64,000 bases of DNA from Monosiga brevicollis MX1 (GCF_000002865.3 NW_001865041.1:516421-580420), one strand, 5' to 3'. Shown: positions 42,737-54,033, counted from the first letter of the stretch. Numbers and translations: made by a program. Notes: generated from the sequence alone by a model not told the origin.

Positions 42737-43588
42737 ATGCTCAGGAGCTGCCCTCGCCGAGTTATTTCAGCATTTTGCTTTGATTGTGCTTTGGGCAGCG
42801 TTGGCTTTTTGATTATTGCCAGCATGCCCAGCGTCTGCATCAAGGGCGTCGCCAGGTTCCGACACGATGGCAAAGTGTGGACTTCTCACAATGCCTGGTG
42901 CAGTTTTACGGAAGATAAAAATGGCCGGCCACGCCCCATCAAGTTTTACGGTCAAAGACCACGCAGCGGCGGCCCTTATGCCAAGCCCTGGTTTGGAAAG
43001 CAGGAATTGGACAGAATGAAGAAGCAGGCGAAACGAATGTTTCAACGCATGGCCGATAAACATCAAGCGTCAGGTCAAGTGCGACATGCTCCGGACATGA
43101 AACCCCATGAGGAAGGTCTTTGCGAGCGATGTCAAGAGCTTAAATTTCCTTGCAATGGAATGTTGGTTGATGTGATGGGCAAGCAGTTTACAATCAACAA
43201 GCGAGACCGACTGGAGCGAAAGAAGCGCCTTCGCGATGGCGAGAAAAAGACGTTGTATCACCAGACGAGTCGGGACGTGGCTGAGCTCATTAAGAAGACT
43301 CAAGAGATGAAGCCGGGGCAGGTGGGCCTTGCTGGTGGCGGTATATACTTTGCATTGTCGCCAGAGGACACACACGGCAAGGCTCAGCATCTTGGACCCA
43401 TCCTCGAATGCACCGTGTATCTCGGGAATACAAAACAACTAGGACCTAGTGGCGACCCTAGTCTTGACTTTCAAAAGCTCCAGAACGACCCAGAGGGCCC
43501 GTATGATTCGGTACTGATTTTGCGAGACCGCCCAGAGTATGTCGTCTACATGTCTGACCAGGTGGAAGACATTTGCTATCACAACTGA
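42737..43588 (+). CDS. PARP-like ADP-ribosyltransferase, intronless
   Basis: A single exon of up to 283 codons. The C-terminal 120 residues match the ADP-ribosyltransferase (PARP-type) fold: TLYHQTSRDVAELIKK (His), GLAGGGIYFALSPEDT (Tyr), GPILECTVYLGNTKQLG, PYDSVLIL and PEYVVYMSDQVEDI (Glu). The H-Y-E triad is therefore intact, which suggests NAD+ binding and transfer of ADP-ribose. It resembles the compact Gig2-type PARPs known from fish more than chain-forming nuclear PARPs. The N-terminal half is basic and includes a CERCQELKFPC cluster that may bind metal. Start is uncertain: MPSVCIKGVARFRHDG near 42824 is an alternative that removes a hydrophobic lead segment. Confidence 0.75.
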   Translation: MLRSCPRRVISAFCFDCALGSVGFLIIASMPSVCIKGVARFRHDGKVWTSHNAWCSFTEDKNGRPRPIKFYGQRPRSGGPYAKPWFGKQELDRMKKQAKRMFQRMADKHQASGQVRHAPDMKPHEEGLCERCQELKFPCNGMLVDVMGKQFTINKRDRLERKKRLRDGEKKTLYHQTSRDVAELIKKTQEMKPGQVGLAGGGIYFALSPEDTHGKAQHLGPILECTVYLGNTKQLGPSGDPSLDFQKLQNDPEGPYDSVLILRDRPEYVVYMSDQVEDICYHN

Positions 43589-44164
43589 CGCTTTGCTTGA
43601 CTCTGAGTAACCGTGGTGTGTGATGTGGCTCTCTTCTCTTCTCTCTTCTCTTCTCTCTTCTCTTCTCTCTTCTCTTCTCTCTTCTGTGACATCTTCTCTT
43701 CTCTCTTCTCTTCTCTCTTCTCTTCTCTCTCTATTTATTCACTTTTTTTCCGTTGCTGTGTGTATTCGATGGTGTTGTTGGTGTGCTCTTTTGCCTCTGG
43801 ACCGGCTGGGTTTTTTGCTTTGTCTATCCGAGAAAGACCGCCTCAATTGTTCTGGCGTGTTGTACTTGTATGAATCGACATGTGAATTAACCAATCGAAT
43901 TAAAGAGCTTCTCTCGTCGTCTGGATATGCTTCACTGGTTGGCCCTGTCCTCTGTTTTGGCTCTGTCGCGATGGAGATGGATGTGCGGCTGACCGCAACA
44001 CTCGAGTCGGGCATTGGGCGTTCTGGATGACCGGACACTCGCGCTTTAAGTGCAGAAGTATCTTCAGCATGACAATATCAAAATTAACAATGCTGAATCT
44101 TCAAGGCCTCAGACTTCAAAAAAAAAAAAAGTCAATTATGGCGTTGCTTACAGATTTCGCGCTG
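43589..44164. other. Convergent intergenic region with CT-rich repeat
   Basis: Between the PARP-like (+) and glycosyltransferase (-) stops. Contains TCTCTTCTC-type repeats (43628-43733) and an A-run near 44118. No gene seen. Confidence 0.5.
43628..43733. repeat. CT-rich tandem repeat (about 14-bp unit)
   Basis: Repeated cttctcttctctct units, interrupted once by gtgacat. Unlike other CT tracts in the window it lies downstream of genes. Confidence 0.9.
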
Positions 44165-47100
44165 CTACTTGTGTAAAACATAGACACCACGGGGTGCCTG
44201 CTCATGTAGCCAGAAATGACTAGGAAGTGACCGAAGAGCAAAACACGAATGAGAGGAACAAGACGGGGAAAAAAGAAAAGAAAAATAAAAAAACAAAAAA
44301 CAAACAAACAAAATTCAAGAGAAATTCGACACAAATTAGCCAAAATTCCAGCCTGGTCAAGCAACATCAACACACCTGGTAAAAGGGTATCCTGTGTACA
44401 AGCGCTCCATGAAATGCTTATGGATCACATAGTTAAAAGCCGCCATGTTACAATTGACCTACCACGCACGACAGTGAATAGACGCGTGGCCAACGCACGC
44501 CCAGCCCGCATCCACCGATACCTACATCGGGCGGCAGCTCGTCCAGGACGCTGACCATTCGAGCCAGAAACTCCAGCACCACGGTGCGATGCCCACCAAA
44601 GACACCGGCATTAAACATGAGAGGTCGGTCCAGGACATCCTCCAGGTCTGGCAGCCGGGCATGCATGTCGCACTCCTGCAAAGAGGCCCGTAGCCAAGGC
44701 TACAAAACCACCACAACAAGCGGGCACGTTGCACATCACGCAGGAGCGCCGCACCCACCGACACAGCTCGTGAGTCCTCGCAAAGACAAGCAAGGAGCAG
44801 ACAGCTGCAAAGCTCAAGACAATACGTCTGGCGTTGTTGACAGATCAAGGCAGGGCGCGATGGTATCGGCCGACGTGGCCGAGCCTTCAACCAACCATAC
44901 TGCGCATCGAGTCAAAGAGGTCGTTGTCATGACCCACAAAGAGCACATCGTCGTTGACACTGCTCATGAGATCAAAGGGGTCAGCCTGCAGAATCACATC
45001 TGCAGCCCCACAAAAGGCACAGGCACAAAACGGCACTGTGAGTTCATGCCCAAGTATTGGCGAAAACCGGCCATCATGCATGACAAACCTGAGGCGTCAG
45101 TCATGAGCACGCGGCTAAGGCTCGGATGAGCCCGAAGGTGATCCAGGTACGCATAGAACCGGGCATCATTGGTGGAGCGCGAGCCGACGCTCATGCGCAC
45201 AAAATTCATACCCGAGGGCTGCAAACTGGATACAAAGTTAGACCCCAGTTCTACGACACGTGCAGAGGCACGTTGTGTGAACCATGGCCTAACGGGGTGT
45301 TCATTCATTGCCAAGCATCCGAGTTTCCCTCTTCACGCGGACAAAATGCTCAAAGTTCACGGGGTGGTGTGACGACAGACCATCGTGGAAGATGATGCCG
45401 TTCAAGTTGAGCTGCACAAGCGACAGATGCCAGCCCCGCATGTACCCGTACTGGTCCGGATGCCTAGCCAAAGGTTGAGCAGACGCAGCGCACCAGCAAA
45501 GTCCATCGCATGACATCACCACCAACAGCAGACAGCAGTCAAGCAACGCAGGTAGGTGCGCAGGTTTATGAACAACGGACGCACCGGCGAATACGATGCT
45601 GCGGGTCGGCAACACTGGTCAAGTAGGTGGTCAAGACTGCATCGCTCTTGCCTCTTTGGCAGACCCTGAAGCAGCACAGATCAAGCCCCAGGTTCAAGGC
45701 GGGCTTTTCGCAGTCAGAAGCAGTTTGGACGGATGTTTGATGGCGCACCTGTGCAACATTGGCTCGAGGGAAGAGGCAGCTAGGCTCAGATCCAGTTGCG
45801 TATCAATCTCAAAGTCAGGGCTGCTTGCCAGCGCTTTCCCTGCCAATGCTTGTTGTGAGCTGCTTGCATCTTTGTCTGCATTGGCAGCCATGGCCAGTAG
45901 TGCGCGGCGGGCGGCAGGTTCTGCGGCGCAGCCAGCGACCTCGACTGCGCGCACCAGCTCCACCAGAGGCCAGGGGTGTTTGGTGGCGGAAATTCGAAGC
46001 TGCCTAATGTCCCACAGCAGATGCCAAACTTCCTCAGCCACGATGCTGCAAAGATGTCGTCAGCACAAAATTCCAACAGGCAGGGGAGTACCTGGGCAGT
46101 GGTGCAGCGTCGTGGGCTGCCACATCTGTCAGCCATGCCCTGAGGCGAGAGCCATCTAGCAGGTGCCGCCAGGGAGCCTCAAAGTAGGGCCAATCGGCGG
46201 GGCGCCATAGCTCATGCCGCAAGGCACGTCGTATAAGAGGAAAAAGTCCGTCATCTGCCGGATATAGATCGGGTACTTCATCCAAAAGAGCAAGCGTGCA
46301 GTGTTCGTACAAGTGGCAGAGGGTGTGCACGCCCTGAACCACTTCCAAAGGCACCTGACATTTGTGACAAGAGGAACGTGGGCTGCACTTGTGAGATGAC
46401 GAGTGCGACCGCCATTGGGGAGTCACTTTTAAGCTAGTTGCCGGCTCACGCACCAGCGGAGGGGCCAAAACCAACACACGCGGCGAAGGCACTGGGAGAG
46501 TCAAGAGCAGACGCTGAAGGCAGCCAATATTTCGGTGTACGTCGTGAATGGCTACGGCGAGAGTACATGACACACCAGGGATGGTTAGTATAAGCCGACA
46601 AGGGACAGGGATGGCTGCCTTGGCCATGATGCCGGTTGGCCACTTTGATGGTCGACTCACGAGCACTCGCTCCAGTCTGTGCAGAGGCGGTGGATGGGCG
46701 AAGCGTGAACACAATCAAGCTGGCAGCTGCAGCCAGCTGGCGCAAAGGGGACCACACGGCCAAGCTAGTGCAGTCTTCTACAATAGGCACATCTTGACAG
46801 GTGCTACGGTTGCCCGAAAGCACAGAACGTGCGTTGGCCTGACCATTCTACAATAGATGAAGGAGGAAGCATCAGGAAGGGTGGCCGGTACCTTTGGTGG
46901 AACAGCTCAAGCCAGAGCAGCAACTCGACCCGAGTCTTCGACTTACTTGGTCCAGGGCTATGCAATCGACTAGGCTCGAGGGTTCCAGTTGTGCGGCTAA
47001 AAAGGTGCCCAAACTGGTGTCGGCGCCCAGAAGGAGGAGTCGTGGCTTGGACCGTGGCTCAGGTTGAGTGGCACCCGTCTGGTGGGCTCCACTGTTGCCT

Positions 47101-47219
47101 AGCCAGCCCTGAAGAAGGTAAATCAAGAGACTCAACAGTGCCATAATCAACACCAAGCTCCGAATCCACCGCCCACGCAGCCTCAGCCACCGGGGGCCCA
47201 CCACAGCTCGTCCTGCCAT
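44165..47219 (-). CDS. Type II membrane protein: Rossmann (SDR-like) part plus GT-A glycosyltransferase
   Basis: ATG 47219. A short basic N-terminus and helix (SLVLIMALLSLLIYLL) give a Golgi-type anchor. Then KPRLLLLGADTSLGTFLA resembles the nucleotide-binding start of extended short-chain dehydrogenases, with later RNIGCLQRLLL and SPRVLVLAPPLV. A glycosyltransferase domain begins at DAVLTTYLTSVADPQH and runs through several phase-checked joins: NLNGIIFHDELGSNFVSS, NDARFYAYLDHLRAHP, RVLMTDASDVILQADPF, DDVLFVGHDND, RPLMFNAGVFGGH, NMAAFNYVIHKHF and the end HFWLHEQAPRGVYVLHK (stop 44165-44167). The aspartates in TDASDV are the likely metal/UDP-sugar ligands. Sugar and acceptor are unknown. The Rossmann part could belong to a separate gene, but no stop or start separates them. 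Confidence 0.75.
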
Positions 47220-47492
47220 GCTCCCCCCTCTCCGCCCGCCTCCCCCATCACCCCTTCCTGTCGTGTCGACCTGCTGACGACAAGAATGACCACTTTGTCA
47301 GACACATTTGTCAGACAATCTGGCACTTTCAAGCTTCTCGTCCATATGGTTGTGCTGCTGGAAGGTCCGGGGGGTGGGGCGGCGGTATCAGTGTATGGGC
47401 GTTTCTGTGCGAGTGCGGGAGGGGAGGCAGGTGTGCGGTAGAGCGGGGTCAAAGGCGGGAAGATTGAGGGGCTTTGTGCAGCTGAAGGCACA
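47220..47492. promoter_or_regulatory. Divergent promoter, glycosyltransferase (-) / JMJD8 (+)
   Basis: 273 bases between two start codons facing apart. Both products are predicted to act in the secretory pathway. No particular motif recognised. Confidence 0.5.
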
Positions 47493-49296
47493 ATGGCTCG
47501 GTGGATCGGCGCAGCCGTGGCATTGCTTTGCAGGTTTGTATCACACCTGCCGGTGATGTGTGCTCATGCCGCATCATCGGGTCTAATATTATTATGTTAC
47601 ATGTGTCGCAGTGTCATGGCCAGCGAGGAAGCGGGGATCGAGCAACACGGCATTGCACCGTCAGGCTCTTGCACTGACGTCCGGGAGTGCGAAGGAGCCG
47701 ATTTGCCACTCAATTCAGGGGGTGCGCTGCAATGGCAGCCACCCCCGCAAGAGCACGCCCACTTGCTCAGCGACACGTGTACCATCCCGCGAGTTGCAGC
47801 TCGCATTTGGCGCGAAGGAGCGGGTGGTAGCGATCCGACCCCGTTTCTCGACTTTCCGTTTATTTTAGAGAATGGTACGCGCGACCACTGTGCATGACTT
47901 GCTGGGCTTGTTTGAGCCGTACGCCTTGGTGCTAATACTCACCGGCGCCGTTCGGCTTGTTGGCGGTGGTGATTGGTCTGGCCGTAACTTGAAACTGCGG
48001 TCTCAGGCTTTGAGAATGCACAATTTCGACAGGTATCGAGCATTTTCCGGGACACAGACGGGTAGAAAGGTTGTGTATTGTTGGCGGAGGAGCACGGGGG
48101 CGTGCGCACGTGTGCGGAAGATGCAAGGGCCATCCGTGTGCGTGTGGATGCGTTTCGTGGTGGGAGCTTGCCAAAACTTGACTTTGGTGGATGACTCTGT
48201 GGGGTCATATCCCGACTGCGCTGCGCATAGATGACGGAGAAGGAGGCTCTCCTGAGTCGGTTTGGAGCCACCAATGTGACTCTCAGTTCGGCCAACACGT
48301 TTAGTTATGCCAAGCGCGACATGCTGTTTCGCGATTATGTCGAGGTGCGGCATGCTTGAGGTTGAGCTGATGATGCGTGAACTCATTGCTGTGGCGACCT
48401 TGGTGTGGGACCGTGCAGCAAGAGCTGGTGCCTCGCGTCTTGACGGATGTGGCCGGGGAGACTTGGTACATGTTTGGCAATAACAACTGTGAGAGCATGC
48501 GATGTATTCCTTGATCGCCTACCCAATTTGGAAAAGGACCACATCTCTGCTTGTGCGGCACCTCGATCCTGCTCACTCTTTTTTTTTTTCTGCCTGTCCC
48601 TGTCTCTATTCCCTGGCTCTCTCCTTTCCTGCCTTTCCCCACTCGCCTTGAACCTTGCTTTTCTTGGGTGGTGGCGGCGTGGAATGTGGTGACGGCCTGG
48701 TCAGACTCGGATTGGACCAACTTTACCGAATGGTACGATCGACCAAGCTATGGCTATGATCGCGAGCCCTTTTTCAGCTTTGGAATCGGTGGCAGTGGCT
48801 CGGGCGTGCCATTTCACACTCACGGTGGAGGTACGATGGGCTTGCGAGCCGCCAAGTGGCTTTCTTGAATTCTTTGGGACCAGAATTGCCATGGTCAAGT
48901 TGAATCGTTGCTTTCGAGCCTCCTCTCACGATGGACTGACAGTGTTTGCCGAGGTCTTGCATGGGGTCAAGCGCTGGTTCTTGACACCACCTGAGAGCAA
49001 GCCCACCTTTAGTCCCGACGAGACTTCTTTCTACTGGCTGCATCACGTAGGTGATCTCCGTCGCACAAGGCATGCTGGCAGGGCAACTGGGCGTCGAGAT
49101 TTAGCTCACATCCCGATGGAAAAACATTGACGGTCCGGACTGGCCAATCTCTCAGGTCTACCCAGACACGCACATGTTGGAGACGGAGATGCAAGAGTGT
49201 GTTTTACAGCCAGGCGAGGTCTTGTGGATCCCCACCCGATGGTGGCATGCGACCCTCAACATTGGAGACACAGTTTTCATCAGCACCTTCCTATAG
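47493..49296 (+). CDS. JMJD8: JMJD8, lumenal JmjC-domain protein
   Basis: ATG 47493 encodes a signal peptide (MARWIGAAVALLC) spliced to an N-terminal exon with CTIPRVAARIW. Later exons match JMJD8 closely: LSRFGATNVTLSSANTFSY, YMFGNNN, FFSFGIGGSGSGVPFHTHG, VFAEVLHGVKRWFLTPPES, DETSFYWLHHVYPD and EVLWIPTRWWHATLNIGD, ending ISTFL at TAG 49294-49296. In animals JMJD8 resides in the ER lumen. The usual HxD/E metal pair of JmjC oxygenases is here HTH (48815-48823), with the distal histidine in WWHAT. Human JMJD8 also has HxH at that place as I recall, so it appears to be a family trait. One exon between the N-terminal part and LSRFG remains unplaced. Confidence 0.92.
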
Positions 49297-49400
49297 TGTG
49301 CGATCATGCTTCATGGGACAGGGGTGCGATGCCAGCCTGCCTCCTCCCCTCTATCTCGTCAAATTTTAAATGCTCAAGCTTCTTCTCTTTCGAAAGTATA

Positions 49401-50244
49401 ATGATGCCATGGCTCCATCACACTTGGAGCCCCAAAACCCAAGTCGAAGATATAAGACGCCATCTTCTTGGACGGCCAGCCTTCTTTGTGAACACCGTTT
49501 GCTCTTCACCTCCTTGGCCAGCTTTTCCACAAGCGCTTGCTCTCAAACAGAGCACCCCCCACCCCCATCTACCCGGCCCCGCCAACTCAATCGGCAGGTG
49601 TCCCAATCTGCTCCAGATTACACCATCGTGCATGTGGTGTGTTCCATCCTGCTGGCTGCCCATTCGTTCTTGACGTTGCTTACATGCATGCATGTCAAAA
49701 GGAGCCCTTGTTGGAAACGACTTGATTCAGATCCTGGAACCTACGGCTCGTTGCTGGGCAAAGGTGTCCGCTGCCATGTCAAGCGGGTGCTCGGCAGCTC
49801 AGGCAGCCAATTAGCTTGTGCAGTGCCATCAAGCGGACGCCACCTTTCTTGGGTGCGCCCTTCTAGACAAAGGAACGCCACGCGTAAGATGGCATGCCAT
49901 CGCGGAAAAAAAAAAAAGCAAAAGAAAATCTCTTCGTGCCATCGTCAGAGATTGCTCCCCTCCCATTTCCGACTTTGCTGAATAACATCGCTGTCGTGTC
50001 GGAGGAGTTGGCCTGGTGGCTTTGCGGGTGGCACACGTCAATCTAGCGCTTGGTTGCCGTTTATTTTCCAGAGTCTGGATCTGTTTTTCCATTGGCGGCC
50101 CATTGGCTGCCTCATCGCAAGCTACCGCTCCACTCGGCCACAGTGCAACGCGTGGTCGACAAAGTCTTAAGCGACCCTCGCATTTGCTTGTTCCTGTTGT
50201 CTTGCGCGCTGCGGTCCTTGACTGTTGATGACCGTGCCCGCTGA
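49401..50244 (+). CDS. Possible small multi-exon gene, unrecognised
   Basis: Between JMJD8 and the sulfotransferase. The best coding signal is the last exon, after acceptor ttttccag near 50070: PLAAHWLPHRKLPLHSATVQ, then VVDKVLSDPRICLFLLSC and LTVDDRAR before a TGA at 50242. Other fragments, LIQILEPTARCWAKVSAAMS (near 49730) and LLNNIAVVSEELAWWLCG (near 49980), look helical and coding. I could not join them into one verified frame, and the start given is only the first ATG of a plausible upstream exon. It may be a small helical protein. Confidence 0.3.
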
Positions 50245-50400
50245 AGAACAACCAATTTTCCTTCGTCGACCCTTTTCCCAGATCTGCCAGCGCTCGTGCT
50301 CGCGCTTGCCGCTTTTGCTTTCTCGCCCTCCTGCATTCTCGGGCAGGCACCACCTCCATTGATCAACGGAATGACCCGCGGTTCGACCGCTGGCGGCAAA

Positions 50401-51474
50401 ATGACCGCGTTCTGGCTGCTGTTGGTGGCGGTTAGCCAGGCCTACCCCTTGCTGGACGACGCGTACTCACCGGCTGAGGAATTCTCCAACGATCTCGCAG
50501 AGCGTGTTTCGCGTGAATCCGCTCTTAGCCCCGATCTGCGCGCTAATCCGGACACTTGTGTGGCGCTCAATCCACATAGCGTCTTTTACAACCGCGTACC
50601 CAAAGCGGCCAGCACCTCCCTCAAGACGCTGGCCTCGCAACGTGCGCACAAAAACGGCTACATTCACATTTCCAGCACCGTCTACAACGATCGCGGCTTT
50701 TTTGAAACGGACCAAGAGGAAGCCAATGTTCAACGCATTCAGGCCATCTTTGATCAGTACGATAAGGTTCTGTACGACCAACATATCCGTTTCCTGAACT
50801 TTAGCAAGTTTGGCAAGCACCAGCCCGCCTACATCAACATGGTCCGCGAGCCCATCTCCCGAGCCGTGTCCACCTACTACTTTGCTCGTGTGGGCCAGCA
50901 CAGCCGACGGGATGAGATTCGTGCCCTCCTTGGCGAGCAGGCCGATTGGGACATCAACACTTGCATTGATCGCCGTGAGGAATGCCGCTGGTTCACTTCG
51001 AAGATTGAGCACTTTAACCTCATGACCCGCTTCTTCTGCGGCCATTCCGAAGCCTGCCGTGTTGTGGACGATGCCGCCTTTGAGGTCGCCAAGTACAACC
51101 TCGAGCATAACTTTGTCTTTGTGGGCGTCACTGAGCGCTTTGCCGAGTCGGTGCGCGTGCTTGAGAAGATTCTGCCCAAGTTCTTTCGAGGCGCCTACCG
51201 TACCATCTCCAGCGCTGCTCCCGACGCGTCTCGTCAAAATGTCAATAAGAAAGCAGGTGCCAAGCCCAACCAGGAAAACCTGGAGATTCTTCAACACTTG
51301 GCCCGCTACGATCTCGCTCTCTACCAGTTTGCGTCGGGCCTCTTTGAGCGCAAGCTGCAAGCTTGCTTTAGTGGCTTGGACGTGCCAGCGGCTGAGCAAA
51401 GTCCAAGCCTGGGGGAGCAGACCAGCCAAGGTGGTTCCTACGACGTGAACGGGTTCTCTGTTCCTCGAGCATGA
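50401..51474 (+). CDS. Secreted/Golgi sulfotransferase, heparan sulfate 2-O type
   Basis: A single exon. The PAPS-binding 5' phosphate loop is VFYNRVPKAASTSLKTL (near 50590), and the 3' phosphate region is YINMVREPISRAVSTYYFAR (core REPISRAVS, near 50850). This spacing and the sequence between (YDQHIRFLNFSKFG) match the HS2ST/UST sulfotransferase family. RFFCGHSEAC and NFVFVGVTERFAESVRVL continue the family pattern. A signal sequence follows the chosen start (MTAFWLLLVAVSQAY). In-frame ATGs at 50296 and 50371 are alternatives. It should transfer sulfate from PAPS to a hexuronic acid of a glycosaminoglycan-like chain in the Golgi. Intronless, unlike its neighbours. Confidence 0.88.
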   Translation: MTAFWLLLVAVSQAYPLLDDAYSPAEEFSNDLAERVSRESALSPDLRANPDTCVALNPHSVFYNRVPKAASTSLKTLASQRAHKNGYIHISSTVYNDRGFFETDQEEANVQRIQAIFDQYDKVLYDQHIRFLNFSKFGKHQPAYINMVREPISRAVSTYYFARVGQHSRRDEIRALLGEQADWDINTCIDRREECRWFTSKIEHFNLMTRFFCGHSEACRVVDDAAFEVAKYNLEHNFVFVGVTERFAESVRVLEKILPKFFRGAYRTISSAAPDASRQNVNKKAGAKPNQENLEILQHLARYDLALYQFASGLFERKLQACFSGLDVPAAEQSPSLGEQTSQGGSYDVNGFSVPRA

Positions 51475-51848
51475 TCATGCCAAGCCTTTTTTGTATCGTG
51501 AACCTTTGTTGCTTTTTCTCGTCCCTGGTCCAGGCATATACAGCTTAGCACAGACCTCGTTTGGGCACGGTCCCTTTCTAGTATTGTATGTGGTGGGTCA
51601 TTCTTTGGCGTCGTCGGGTCACAAAGCAAGGGTGTCGGTGCTCCGGCCCCTTTGCTACCCTTATTATTGCATCTCAACCCACGTTTGAAATACTCGGGTC
51701 TCTTTGGGTCGAAGAACGTGTTCTTGACTGTGGTTTCTTCAACCCCTTTTTATCTACCTGTGTTGGCCAGCTTTTTCAAAAGTAAAATCGAAAACATCAT
51801 GTTTCATCGTGAATGCGTTCATCTCTCATCAATGTCATGGCCTGTCAG
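51475..51848. other. Convergent intergenic region
   Basis: Between the stops of the sulfotransferase (+) and ZCCHC4 (-). No gene or repeat recognised. Confidence 0.5.
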
Positions 51849-54033
51849 TCAGGCAGTGTGGTCAGGCAGGGCTGCCATGTGATCTAAGATCTGTGTGCTT
51901 AGGGCCGTAAGCGTTGGGCAAGTCTCACGACGGTGGTCTGTAGCACCACAAGCATGGCAATGGCTTGTGGTCGGCCCGCCGCTAGATGGTGTGCATTGGT
52001 GCCCGGGTGGCTGTGTGCAGAGCAGAGCAGAGTGCATCGTTAGGATAAAAAGAGATAGAAAAGATCAAGACCGGAGCCGGGCCGCGGTGGTTGACAAGGT
52101 AGAGAGAAGCAGGAAGTCATGGCGCCGACAAGAGATTTATCACAGTCGCACCTGGCACCGCGCGCAGGTTTGACAGTGACGACGACCGGGTTTGACACAT
52201 GTCTGACAGAGCGCACAGTGGACAAAGGTGCGCCCGTCTTGGGAGGTACAGGTGCCACATGCTGCACAGTGGCGGTTGTTGCGATGCCGATACGCTTGAC
52301 ACGGTTCACAAAACCTGAGACAATGTCAATCCGCACCAACCCATGCAATGTGTGAGGCGTGCGTGGGCCCCAATGTTCCCGAACGCTCTACCCGAACACT
52401 TCACCCACCAATAGCCCTCCTTGCTCGGCAAGGGAAACTCTGCTAGGGGCAACGTTGTGTAGAGGCGCACGGGCGAAGGCCGGTCGCCTTTGTTCTGTGC
52501 ATGTTGGTGCCGGCACGCAACAAGTGTCGAGACTCGGTCAGCTTGGCATCGGGATAGGAGAAGGGTTGAGGGGCCAGGGAAAAAAAAGGAGAGGGCGCAC
52601 CTTGTAGCGGGGGTGGTTACGATAATCAACCGCATAGTCAGTCATTTGTAGACCCGTGTCCGGACCGACCAACTCGTTCTACGCGATGAAGAATCAAGTA
52701 AAAGACCGTGCCGTGAAATGATGCTGGCCGACGGGCTATAGGAGAAGACGCTTGTACACGGTCGCCGTGATGTCTAGAAGGAGGCTTGCCTTATTAAAAT
52801 ATGGAAAGAAAAGAAGCACATGGGCGAGTGGGTACTGGTGGCGAAGACGGCGGATAACGGCTCGCAATGCAGCTAGCGGTACTCCAAAGGGTGGGTCAAG
52901 TAGAATACAGGTTGCTTGCGTCGCCAGCTCTCGGGTGGCTTTCTGCTCAGCCTCAACGTGAAAGGTATCCGTGAGCATGTTGTATTGGGCATAGAAGCGG
53001 GGCATATTGACGTAGCGGAGCCGTTGATCCAGGTCCCAGAGGCACGAGAGCCGACCAATGTCCCCCACATGCGGGTTAGACGAGAGCACGCCCGCAGATG
53101 CGAGTGACTTGGAAGGCGGGCAAGAGGGGGACGATTCTTGAAAGCTGCGTTTGGCGGACAGCAACCGCGAGTAAAAGGGTTGCATAATGTGCTCATGGAC
53201 GCAGGGCGTGCCAATACACAGGGCTCGGCGCACTTGAGCGCGTTCAAAAAAGTCGTCGAGCATGGCCAGGACGGACGGCGCAAAAAAGTATTGAGCGTGT
53301 TTTTCGTCTTGGCTGAGGGGTTGGAGGAGCTGTGATGGTGCCAAACACTGCCCAGCCAAGTGAATCGGGTGTTGAGTGATGGGAAAGGTGAGTGTTTTGG
53401 TAGGGGGTGATGCCGTGAGGAGTGTTGACATGTCAGCTAATCACTCGCATGGGCATACCTGATGTCGGGTCACGTTCTGATGGAGCTCGTGCTTGGCGTG
53501 GGCAGAGCGAGCATCGGGATGCACAAAGTGGCCACAAGAAACGCAAAAAGAGCGTGCCTTTGCTCGCTTCAGGGCAAAAGTATCAGCCAAGCCCATCACG
53601 CCCTAGCGGCACATCACCGATTCGCACCAATAACAGCAGCCGCAATAGCAGTAGCAGGGGGAGGAGGACTTTGAGAAGGAGCGGAGCAGGGGCCGGTCAA
53701 ACAAGCCTAGCCAAACAGCATCGTCCGGGTTCGGGCATTCTTACAGCAGGGGCTGGAAGACTGGCTTGAGGCAGCGGTGAAGTGCAATCTGAGGCAGTCA
53801 CGTCTTTCCATGGGATGGGACAGCACGTTCGATTGCCTGAGTGGGCACAATCAAGCTGTGAGATCCTGTTGCTGAGCTCGCTCGTGGTGCACGGCCTGAT
53901 CAAACGTACTGCGGTCAACGGCACAGGCAAAGAAGGCTTCGGGAGCACGTCCCTGGTCGAAGAAGCGGCAAAACAAGAGCATTGGGCCGTGCGCGCAGGC
54001 TGGGCGACGGGGTAGTTGGTCCCACAGCTCCAT
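51849..54033 (-). CDS. ZCCHC4: ZCCHC4, 28S rRNA N6-adenine methyltransferase
   Basis: Exons in order on the minus strand match human ZCCHC4 from end to end. The N-terminal GRF-type finger is CAHGPMLLFCRFFDQG and AFFACAVDRS (54020-53850). A linker finger follows, SFCVSCGHFVHPDA and KHELHQNVTRH (near 53530). The methyltransferase core has HAQYFFAPSVLAMLDDFF, ALCIGTPCVHEHI, CLWDLDQRLRYV, the catalytic CILLDPPFGVP (near 52890) and VLLFFPYFN. Then come YAVDYRNHPRYK, RPSPVRLYTTLP, a chain of CxxC pairs (FCEPCQAYRHRN, CAACGTCTSQDGR, CALCQTCVKPG) and a final CCHC knuckle CHACGATDHRRETC. The enzyme places one m6A mark on the large-subunit rRNA in animals. Start taken at MELWDQLPRRPAC (54033). Confidence 0.92.

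Noticed and set aside
49370-49981. 203-codon frame as one protein
   Set aside because: Composition is erratic and it ends in a poly-A-derived lysine run; only fragments in other frames look coding.
50467-51429. 320-codon minus-strand frame opposite the sulfotransferase
   Set aside because: Antisense shadow; the plus strand has clear PAPS-binding motifs.
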